Shown: in pieces, positions 33,740-43,900 of the stretch
Numbering within the stretch: position 1 is the first letter of the stretch
Layout of the letters: each line of letters begins with the position of its first letter
Source of the DNA: Galeopsis tetrahit
Lineage: Eukaryota > Streptophyta > Magnoliopsida > Lamiales > Lamiaceae
DNA: 64,000 nucleotides
Direction: 5' to 3'
Assembly (NCBI GenBank): GCA_963675135.1
Contig: OY776124.1
Location: forward strand, 22,442,066 to 22,506,065
The notes under the pieces: generated by a model
Databases searched by the model: none
The model's input: the letters and a program-made list of their open reading frames with translations, nothing else
What the model was told of the DNA's origin: nothing
Made by a program: the position numbers and the translations under genes

Positions 33740-35490
33740 AATTTAGGTACCCTTTGAGTGTTGGGTCCTAGAGGGTTAGCTGTACCTTTTGGAACCCAAA
33801 TCTGCCTGATTACTCTGATTGATTCAAAGTGACTGACTTGGTTTCCATTTACATCTACATACACAGTTTGACCCTTAAATGCCTTGGGTGATCTCTGTGT
33901 ATAAGTGTTAGCTTTGTAGGGTTCAGGAGAGTTGGTAAATTTCTTTGGGACATTTCTCCTGAAGTTACTAAGCTTAGGTGCAGCTGGGTAAGACTTTTGA
34001 GGATAGGTTTTTGGATGGCCTTTTCCATTTGGTAAGTAAGGTCCAGGCTTCCTGAATGTTTTATACCTATCAGAGGGGATTGGCCTTAATCTATTCAGTT
34101 GAGGTTGCCTCATTTGAGTTGGCCTTTTCTGAACAGGTTTTGGACAACTCCTCTGATGATGATTCAGATAGGTTGGCCTTCCATTGGTTCTACCTTTCTG
34201 AACCTCATTCCTCTTGTAAGAAATGCCTTTAACCTTTTCCAAAGGTGTGGGTTTAGGTACATTGTTTACCTGAGTTGGTATAAAAATTCCTTTACCCTTA
34301 TCCTTGATCAGTGGTTGATTTACTTCAATTTCATTTTGTTGTGCCACTGATCTCACAAAAGTCATCTTAGAATTGCTTGATGAAGCAACACTAAGACCAG
34401 GTGTGGGTTCAAATGGATTATAGCCTAATCCACCCTTTTGAGCAAATGGTCTTTGAAACCCTTGAATTTCTTCTATTGCCTTAGCAGATTTATTCAAGGC
34501 AGACATTTTCATTTTTAAGCTCCCCTCACTCAATTTTAGAGTATCAAATTCACTTGAGAGATTGTCAAATTTTGCTTGAAGAATTCTAAGATCAAAATCC
34601 TTTTTCCTCAAGGCCAGTTCTTGATCATCAATCAACTTTTGTTGTTCAGAGACTTTGAGAGACACTTCCTCAAGTTCTCTCACAATCTGCTGATACAACT
34701 CAGTTGATTTAATGTCAAGCTCAGGTTCAGGAAGGTTGGGAGTTTGAGCTTTCGAATTCAGTAGCTCATTTTCTCTGAGTGCTATATTGCATACTTCTCT
34801 TAGCCTGGTGAAATCCTCAAATAGTTTTACAAAGTTGACTTTTAAGGGGATTTCACTGGACTCATGTGTGTTATTTGAAGAACTGGAAGAACTAGAAGAT
34901 GAACATACCTCATCATTTTCCAATGCCATTTGACAGTCATCATCACTGTGACTGTTGGAGAATAGTCCATCATCAGAAGAGTAGACACTTTCTTCACTTG
35001 CTGAATCTCCAGCTACCATAGCCTTCCTGTTGTTCAGCCTTTTATCTCTTTTGTTCTGCCTTTCCTTCCTTTCTTTTGCACTGAGGTCAGGACAGTCATA
35101 CTGAAAGTGACCCTTCTTCTGGCAGTTGTAACACACATCTTCATCATCATTCTTCTTGCTTGAGGACTCCTTCCTCCTTGATGATGATGGTTCACCTTTG
35201 CTGAATTTCTTCCTATCAGCATATCTGTCTTCTTTCTTTTCATCAGAGACTTTGTCCTCTGATTTATGTTCAGGAGAACTGAATCTCCTTCTGGTTCTGT
35301 TATCTTGGTAGAACTTCTTGTATCTACCAAATCTGGAGTTGAGCTTCTCAAATCTTCTAGCCATGAGTGCCAGTTCCTCCTTTATTTCAGATTTTGAAAC
35401 AGATTGAGAGGATCTTTGAGTAATCTTCTTTTCTGTTTCAGTAGCTTTGAAGGCAACACCTTTGTTTGAGGAGGATGGCTCTTCATGCAC
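33736..35490 (-). pseudogene. gag of Sirevirus A, C-terminal part (after frameshift)
   Basis: The 584-codon frame continues the gag begun at 36218 but in another reading frame. It contains a basic region, a CCHC zinc knuckle (CYNCQKKGHFQYDC), an acidic Ser-rich segment, a coiled coil (LYQQIVRELEEVSLKVSEQQ onward) and a basic Pro/Tyr-rich tail ending WVPKGTANPLGPNTQRVPKF. The long tail after the knuckle is typical of Sirevirus gag. It matches the layout of the unbroken gag of Sirevirus B. The shift lies in a short A run at 35492-35496. Confidence 0.85.
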
Positions 35491-36218
35491 CTTTTTCTGT
35501 TGAGATCAAACTCATATGCTTTGAGTTCAGAGAATACTTGCTGCATTGGCATGTTGTCAAGATTGCTGGTATTTTGCATCATGACAGAATATATGTCCCA
35601 CTTGGATGTGAGACTTCTCAAGATCTTCAAGGCAACCTCTCTTTTGGCATAGAACTTGCCAAGAGAGTTTATTTCATTCATGATGTCAGTGAACCTGCCA
35701 TCAAGATGATCAATAGTTTCATTGGCTTCCATAGAGAATTGTTCATATTTTTGGATAGCCACTTGAAGCTTGTTCTCCTTGATCTTTTGGGTACCTTCAC
35801 ATATAAGTGCTAAGGTATCCCAAATCTCTTTAGCTGATGTGCAGTGGTACACTCTTCCCATCACTGCATCTGGAATTGTCTGGTACAATGTGTTCATTGC
35901 AATGTAGTTCAGGTTGTGCCTTTTTCTTTCTTCAACTGTAAGATCATCTTCATCTTTTGGCAGCAACTCCCTTGGATCAGCTTTTTGAGCATCAGTGAGC
36001 TTGGGATTTGCTTTAGTGAATGTAAATGGCCCTCTAGTGATGACTTTAAGCATCTCATCATGCTGGCAAGCAAGATGTGCTCTCATCCTGATCTTCCAGA
36101 AATCATAGTTCTCAATTGAGAACATTGGCAGTTTGTGATGAGAAATATGGTTGACTTGGTTTGGACCCATATTGTTGATGGTGTTGACAGCATCTCCTGG
36201 AACTGCATTGTTAGCCAT
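35382..36218 (-). pseudogene. gag of Sirevirus A, N-terminal part (before frameshift)
   Basis: The start is set at the ATG of MANNAVPGDAVNT (36218), which has a good context (GAAATGG); the same frame opens ten codons earlier. It carries the Copia gag core: MFSIENYDFWKIRMRAHL, then IWDTLALICEGTQKIKENKL and MNEINSLGKFYAKREVALKIL. The true frame is lost near 35496, after AYEFDLNRK, where one base of an A run (T run on the plus strand) appears to be missing. The following 30 or so residues are out of frame and meaningless. Confidence 0.85.
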
Positions 36219-36344
36219 TTCAACAGATGTAATATAAGATGAACACAAATAAGTTTTTCAGAAATTTGGATCAGTTCAGTGACCACAGAAAATGTGATTT
36301 TGAAAATCAGTTGGATTTTCAGAAGCAGTGGTCTTTGAACCCCG

Positions 36345-36356
36345 GCTCTGATACCA
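36345..36356 (-). other. Primer binding site of Sirevirus A
   Basis: The minus strand reads TGGTATCAGAGC two bases after the 5' LTR end, complementary to initiator methionyl tRNA. Confidence 0.92.
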
Positions 36357-36380
36357 CTTGTTGGTCCTTGGTGGAGTATA

Positions 36381-36417
36381 ACACAAGTGTATGGGGGGGG
36401 GGGGAATGCACTTGTGT
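36381..36417 (-). other. Stem with C12 loop next to the PBS in Sirevirus A
   Basis: ACACAAGTGTAT and ATGCACTTGTGT flank a run of 12 G (12 C on the sense strand) and pair at 11 of 12 positions. The 3' LTR copy is at 1808-1842 with 10 G. A stem of different sequence sits at the same place in Sirevirus B. Confidence 0.7.
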
Positions 36418-37206
36418 ATGCAAATTCTTTTCTTTTTGACAAATTGGTCTTATCAGGCAAGTTGTCTCACAACTGGCCTGAGTGTGAACTTTGATAGATA
36501 CTTGTCCTACTGATTACTATTGAGTGATGAGTTGGCTAAATATCTAAAAGAGTTACTTAGTGCGGAATGTGGTTGGCCTTTGATTAGAGAAATACTCCAA
36601 GTTAATTTCTGAAAATACAGGTTATCAGGGACTTTGTCCAAAACAGATTTTCTTACTTACTGAGTTATGATTCTTTAAAATATGTTTGAATGAAGTGAAG
36701 TTAAGAATGCAGTAAGTAAATGAGACACAAGTTTATAGTGGTTCAGAGACTCAAGCTCCTACATCCACTTTCCCTGATTGAACAGGATAATTCCTTCTCA
36801 ATGGAATTAGCTTGTTTTATAGTGCCAAGGTGCACTGATCAACAACACTCTCTTAGTGTTTTGATCCCTAGGATAACTTGAGTCCTAGTGCTCAATCTCT
36901 CTGAGTTAAGACTGTGTTTCACACTAACAGTCCTTAACTCCTCACTTCTACAACAAACTCTCTCTTCACTTAATGAGATAAGGGTTTGAGGTTTGGTTCC
37001 AACTAGTAGAGATATCCTTTACAATGAGAACAGATGTAAAGGCTTAGGATATCTCAATGCTAAGCTAGGATGTTTACAAAGATTGGCTTAGCTGACTTGA
37101 AGTGATTCAGGAAACTTGGAATTCTAGAGAACAGCTTGGTTTCCTTTTGAAAGCTTGATGATAGTTTGATAGCTTGTAGTTGGATATTGAATTACTTTGA
37201 TCACTT

Positions 37207-37219
37207 CTGTATTTATAGG
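37207..37219 (-). promoter_or_regulatory. LTR promoter TATA box of Sirevirus A
   Basis: Sense strand CCTATAAATACAG. An MSA-type site lies 13 bp upstream. Confidence 0.65.
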
Positions 37220-37232
37220 CAAATTGAACAAC

Positions 37233-37243
37233 TAACCGTTGGA
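37233..37243 (-). promoter_or_regulatory. MSA-type MYB site in the LTR promoter of Sirevirus A
   Basis: The sense strand TCCAACGGTTA fits the plant M-phase-specific activator consensus YCYAACGGYYA at every position. Further AACGG cores on the other strand lie at 37285-37292 and 37449-37459. Confidence 0.5.
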
Positions 37244-37967
37244 GGGATTAGCAATTCAAATATGTCTATTTGCAGCACCATTGAAACGGCTATGAAGCTT
37301 GGCATCCTTTTATCCACTGTGTAAAAGGGGTCTTCAATGGTTGCTTGAATGAATGTGTTGACTTCTGAAAAATGCGGCTGAAAAGACTTGTGTCAGTTTC
37401 CAATTTTGCACATTGTCCTAGGTTGATTTGTGGCAAACTTTACACTCAACCAACGGCCAGATGGGACAAGTTCCCTGAACATTCTTGCTGCAGTTTTAGA
37501 ATGTTCCAACATTCATTCAATGCTTCATTCTTTAATGCTCCAAGTCTTTAATGCTTGGTTCAGGCATGATTGGCAATAAATGCTTCATTGAATGTGTCTT
37601 CTGTAAGCTTTTGACATTCAATTCTCTTGATCATTTGTACTTCAACTGTCTTGATCTTTTGCATTTATGTACACAGCTTTATTGTTCTTGATCTCTTCAG
37701 CTTAGTTGTCCATTTGATCAGCTTGTCTAGAATGGATCAGCAATTTTGTCCTATAGACCTATCAAGCTGCCTAACATTCCAGCTTTGGACAACTATCCTG
37801 AACTCTAAAGTCTCATAACATTTCTGAGATTTTAACTTAAGCATTTTACACACTCAAGTGTTCTGAGACAAACTTGCCTGAACAATAACTTGAGCATATC
37901 TCAACTAATTTGTACATCATCAATCAGGGGTTTTGGTATCTAGATCAAAATCATTTTATTCCCAACA

Positions 37968-37972
37968 AAGTG
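37968..37972. repeat. Target site duplication AAGTG, right copy
   Basis: Mirror of 1781-1785; the satellite monomer resumes in register here. Confidence 0.95.
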
Positions 37973-40900
37973 CACTTTCATCGATTCACTCATTCTCTCT
38001 TTTTGAAAAGTTTCACGAATTGCAAAAGAGTTGACCATTCATTACCAATTCACATTCGTTCTAGGGTTGTTGTTTTTATAACACGTTTATAGTGCCATTT
38101 AACCTTGAAACTACCAAAATGAAGTATTTTCTAGGATTGCTTAGTGACCAAGCAAACTTTATGTTTTCTTTATTTTGCGGAAAATCACATTCGTTAGTGC
38201 TCAAAAACTCTACAGTTTATCCCACTATAATGTGGAAGTGCACTTTCATCTATTCACTCATTCTCTGCTTTTGAAAAGATTCACGAGTTGCAAAAGAGTT
38301 AACCATTCATTACCAATTCACATTCGTTCTAGGGTTGTTGTTTTCTATAACTCGTTTATAGTGCCATTTTACCTCTAAAATACCAAAATGAAGTGTTTTT
38401 TAGGATTGCTTGGTGACCAAGCAAACTTTATGTTTTCTTTATTTTGTGGAAAATCACATTCGTTAGTGCTCAAGAACTCTATAGTTTATCCCACTATAAT
38501 GTGGAAGTGCACTTTCATCTATTCACTCATTCTCTGCTTTTGAAAAGATTCACGAGTTGCAAAAGAGTTAACCCTTCATTACCAATTCCCATTCGTTCTA
38601 GGGTTGTTGTTTTCTATAACTCGTTTATAGTGCCTTTTTACCTCTAAAATACCAAAATGAAGTGTTTTTTAGGATTGCTTGGTGACCAAGCAAACTTTAT
38701 ATTTTCTTTATTTTGTGGAAAATCACATTCGTTAGTGCTAAAAAACTCTATAGTTTATCCCACTATAATGTGAAAGTGCACTTTCTCCGATTCACTCATT
38801 CTCTCTTTTTGAAAAGTTTCACTAATTGCAAAAGAGTTAACCATTACCAATTCACATTCGTTCTAAGGTTGTTGTTTTCTATAACTCGTTTATAGTGCCA
38901 TTTAACCTCGAAAATACCAAAATGAAGTGTTTTGTAGGATTGCTTGGTGACCAAGCAAACTTTATGTTTTCTTTATTTTGCGGAAAATCACATACATGAG
39001 TGCTCAAAAAATCTATAGTTTATCCCACTATAATGTTGAAGTGAACTTTCATCGATTCACTAATTCTCCCTTTTTGAAAAGTTTCACGAGTTGCAAAAGA
39101 GTTGACCATTCATTACTAATTCACATTCGTTCTAGGGTGGTTGTTTTTTATAACATGTTTATAGAGCCATTTAACCTCGAAAAGACCAAAATGAAGTATT
39201 TTCTAGGATTGTTAGTGACCAAGCAAACTTTATGTTTTCTTTATTTTGCGGAAAATCACATTCGTTAGTGTTCGAAAACGCTATAGTTTATCCCACTATA
39301 ATGTGGAAGTGCATTTTATTGATTCACTCATTCTCTGTTTTTGAAAAGATTCACGAGTTGCAAAAGAGTTAACCATTCATTACCAATTCACATTCGTTCT
39401 AGGGGTTGTTGTTTTCTATAACTCGTTTATAGTGCCATTTTACCTCTAAAATACCAAAATGAAGTGTTTTTTAGGATTGCTTGGTGACCAAGCAAACTTT
39501 ATGTTTTCTTTATGTTGCGGAAAATCACATACATTAGTGCTCAAAAACTCTATAGTTTATCCCACTATAATGTGGAAGTGCACTTTCTCCGATTCACTCA
39601 TTCTCTCTTTTTGAAAAGTTTCACTAATTGCAAAAGAGTTAACCATTACCAATTCACATTCGTTCTTAGGTTGTTGTTTTCTATAACTCGTTTATAGTGC
39701 CATTTAACCTCGAAAATACAAAAATGAAGTGTTTTGTAGGATTGCTTGGTGACCAAGCAAACTTTATGTTTTCTTTATTTTGCAGAAAATCACATACATT
39801 AGTGCTCAAAAACTCTATAGTTTATCCCACTATAATGTTGAAGTGCACTTTCATCGATTCACTCATTCTCTCTTTTTGAAAAGTTTCACGAGTTGCAAAA
39901 GAGTTGACCATTCATTACCAATTCACATTCGTTCTAGGGTTGTTGTTTTTATAACACGTTTATAGTGCCATTTAACCTTGAAACTACCAAAATGAAGTAT
40001 TTTCTAGGAATGCTTAGTGACCAAGCAAACTTTATGTTTTCTTTATTTTGCGGAAAATCACATTCGTTAGTGCTCAAAAACTCTATAGTTTATCCCACTA
40101 TAATGTGGAAGTGCACTTTCATCTATTCACTCATTCTCTGCTTTTGAAAAGATTCACGAGTTGCAAAAGAGTTAACCCTTCATTACCAATTCCCATTCGT
40201 TCTAGGGTTGTTGTTTTCTATAACTCGTTTATAGTGCCTTTTTACCTCTAAAATACCAAAATGAAGTGTTTTTTAGGATTGCTTGGTGACCAAGCAAACT
40301 TTATGTTTTCTTTATTTTGTGGAAAATCACATTCGTTAGTGCTAAAAAACTCTATAGTTTATCCCACTATAATGTGAAAGTGCACTTTCTCCGATTCACT
40401 CATTATCTCTTTTTGAAAAGTTTCACTAATTGCAAAAGAGTTAACCATTACCAATTCACATTCGTTCTAAGGTTGTTGTTTTCTATAACTCGTTTATAGT
40501 GCCATTTAACCTCGAAAATACCAAAATGAAGTGTTTTGTAGGATTGCTTGGTGTCCAAGCAAACTTTATGTTTTCTTTATTTTGCGGAAAATCACATACA
40601 TGAGTGCTCAAAAAATCTATAGTTTATCCCACTATAATGTTGAAGTGAACTTTCATCGATTCACTAATTCTCCCTTTTTGAAAAGTTTCACGAGTTGCAA
40701 AAGAGTTGACCATTCATTACTAATTCACATTCGTTCTAGGGTGGTTGTTTTTTATAACATGTTTATAGAGCCATTTAACCTCGAAAAGACCAAAATGAAG
40801 TATTTTCTAGGATTGTTAGTGACCAAGCAAACTTTATGTTTTCTTTATTTTGCGGAAAATCACATTCGTTAGTGTTCGAAAACGCTATAGTTTATCCCAC

Positions 40901-43900
40901 TATAATGTGGAAGTGCATTTTATTGATTCACTCATTCTCTGTTTTTGAAAAGATTCACGAGTTGCAAAAGAGTTAACCATTCATTACCAATTCACATTCG
41001 TTCTAGGGGTTGTTGTTTTCTATAACTCGTTTATAGTGCCATTTTACCTCTAAAATACCAAAATGAAGTGTTTTTTAGGATTGCTTGGTGACCAAGCAAA
41101 CTTTATGTTTTCTTTATGTTGCGGAAAATCACATACATTAGTGCTCAAAAACTCTATAGTTTATCCCACTATAATGTGGAAGTGCACTTTCTCCGATTCA
41201 CTCATTCTCTCTTTTTGAAAAGTTTCACTAATTGCAAAAGAGTTAACCATTACCAATTCACATTCGTTCTTAGGTTGTTGTTTTCTATAACTCGTTTATA
41301 GTGCCATTTAACCTCGAAAATACAAAAATGAAGTGTTTTGTAGGATTGCTTGGTGACCAAGCAAACTTTATGTTTTCTTTATTTTGCAGAAAATCACATA
41401 CATTAGTGCTCAAAAACTCTATAGTTTATCCCACTATAATGTTGAAGTGCACTTTCATCGATTCACTCATTCTCTCTTTTTGAAAAGTTTCACGAGTTGC
41501 AAAAGAGTTGACCATTCATTACCAATTCACATTCGTTCTAGGGTTGTTGTTTTTATAACACGTTTATAGTGCCATTTAACCTTGAAACTACCAAAATGAA
41601 GTATTTTCTAGGAATGCTTAGTGACCAAGCAAACTTTATGTTTTCTTTATTTTGCGGAAAATCACATTCGTTAGTGCTCAAAAACTCTATAGTTTATCCC
41701 ACTATAATGTGGAAGTGCACTTTCATCTATTCACTCATTCTCTGCTTTTGAAAAGATTCACGAGTTGCAAAAGAGTTAACCCTTCATTACCAATTCCCAT
41801 TCGTTCTAGGGTTGTTGTTTTCTATAACTCGTTTATAGTGCCTTTTTACCTCTAAAATACCAAAATGAAGTGTTTTTTAGGATTGCTTGGTGACCAAGCA
41901 AACTTTATGTTTTCTTTATTTTGTGGAAAATCACATTCGTTAGTGCTAAAAAACTCTATAGTTTATCCCACTATAATGTGAAAGTGCACTTTCTCCGATT
42001 CACTCATTATCTCTTTTTGAAAAGTTTCACTAATTGCAAAAGAGTTAACCATTACCAATTCACATTCGTTCTAAGGTTGTTGTTTTCTATAACTCGTTTA
42101 TAGTGCCATTTAACCTCGAAAATACCAAAATGAAGTGTTTTGTAGGATTGCTTGGTGACCAAGCAAACTTTATGTTTTCTTTATTTTGCGAAAAATCACA
42201 TACATTAGTGCTCAAAAAATCTATAGTTTATCCCACTATAATGTTGAAGTGAACTTTCATCGATTCACTAATTCTCCCTTTTTGAAAAGTTTCACGAGTT
42301 GCAAAAGAGTTAACCATTCATTACTAATTCACATTCGTTCTAGGGTGGTTGTTTTTTTATAACATGTTTATAGAGCCATTTAACCTCGAAAAGACCAAAA
42401 TGAAGTATTTTCTAGGATTGTTAGTGACCAAGCAAACTTTATGTTTTCTTTATTTTGCGGAAAATTACATTCGTTAGTGTTCGAAAACGCTATAGTTTAT
42501 CCCACTATAATGTGGAAGTGCATTTTATTGATTCACTCATTCTCTGTTTATGAAAAGATTCACGAGTTGCAAAAGAGTTAACCATTCATTACCAATTCAC
42601 ATTCGTTCTAGGGGTTGTTGTTTTCTATAACTCGTTTATAGTGCCATTTTACCTCTAAAATACCAAAATGAAGTGTTTTTTAGGATTGCTTGGTGACCAA
42701 GCAAACTTTATGTTTTCTTTATGTTGCGGAAAATCACATACATTAGTGCTCAAAAACTCTATAGTTTATCCCACTATAATGTGGAAGTGCACTTTCTCCG
42801 ATTCACTCATTCTCTCTTTTTGAAAAGTTTCACTAATTACAAAAGAGTTAAACCATTACCAATTCACATTCGTTCTTAGGTTGTTGTTTTTTATAACTCG
42901 TTTATAGTGACATTTAACCTCGAAAATACCAAAATGAAGTGTTTTGTAGGATTGCTTGGTGACCAAGCAAACTTTATGTTTTCTTTATTTTGCAGAAAAT
43001 CACATACATTAGTGCTCAAAAACTCTATAGTTTATCCCACTATAATGTTGAAGTGCACTTTCATCGATTCACTCATTCTCTCTTTTTAAAAAGTTTCACG
43101 AGTTGCAAAAGAGTTGACCATTCATTACCAATTCACATTCGTTCTAGGGTTGTTGTTTTTATAACACGTTTATAGTGCCATTTAACCTTGAAACTACCAA
43201 AATGAAGTATTTTCTAGGATTGCTTAGTGACCAAGCAAACTTTATGTTTTCTTTATTTTGCGGAAAATCACATTCGTTAGTGCTCAAAAACTCTATAGTT
43301 TATCCCACTATAATGTGGAAGTGCACTTTCATCTATTCACTCATTCTCTGCTTTTGAAAAGATTCACGAGTTGCAAAAGAGTTAACCATTCATTACCAAT
43401 TCACATTCGTTCTAGGGTTGTTGTTTTATATAACTCGTTTATAGTGCCATTTTACCTCTAAAATACCAAAATGAAGTGTTTTTTAGGATTGTTTGGTGAC
43501 CAAGCAAACTTTATGTTTCCTTTATTTTGTGGAAAATCACATTCGTTAGTGCTAAAAAACTCTATAGTTTATCCCACTATAATGTTGAAGTGCACTTTCA
43601 TCGATTCACTCATTCTCTCTTTTTGAAAAGTTTCTCGAGTTACAAAAGAGTTTACCATTCATTACCAATTCACATTCGTTCTAGGGTTGTTGTTTTTTAT
43701 AACACGTTTATAGTGCCATTTAATCTTGAAACTACCAAAATGAAGTATTTTCTAGGATTGCTTAGTGACCAAGCAAACTTTATGTTTTCTTTATTTTGCG
43801 GAAAATCACATTCGTTAGTGCTCAACAACTCTATAGTTTATCCCACTATAATGTGGAAGTGCACTTTCATCTATTCACTCATTCTCTATTTTTGAAAAGA

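Larger units (their letters stand above)
1786..37967 (-). mobile_element. Sirevirus A: Ty1/copia LTR retrotransposon, split by a nested CACTA element
   Basis: The element runs on the minus strand: 5' LTR 36359-37967, PBS, gag, pol, a third ORF, PPT, 3' LTR 1786-3392. Its ends are TG...CA and it is flanked by AAGTG. After subtracting the nested CACTA (3471-24640) the element is about 15 kb, large for Copia but within the range of Sireviruses, which carry an extra 3' ORF and long LTRs. Domain order protease-integrase-RT-RNase H and motifs such as YVDDIIFGS and EAEYVAAGSCCAQ fit the Maximus/SIRE lineage. By eye the LTRs differ at about 11 of 1,600 positions, which points to a recent insertion. 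Gag is frameshifted, so this copy is probably no longer autonomous. Confidence 0.95.
36359..37967 (-). repeat. 5' LTR of Sirevirus A
   Basis: A 1609-bp LTR with TGTTGG/CCAACA ends, followed by the duplication AAGTG at 37968-37972. On the sense strand it carries the promoter (TATA at 37207-37219), MYB/MSA-type sites, and a stem with a poly-C loop at 36381-36417, near its 3' edge. Confidence 0.95.

Noticed and set aside
33730..33745. A -1 slippery heptamer (AAATTTT) joining gag and pol of Sirevirus A
   Set aside because: The gag frame reads AAA TTT TGA, so the X XXY YYZ register is not met, and Sirevirus B has no gag-pol overlap at all.
1786..37967. A single 36-kb retrotransposon
   Set aside because: CACTA termini with an AAT duplication and further nested elements with their own duplications account for 21 kb of it.
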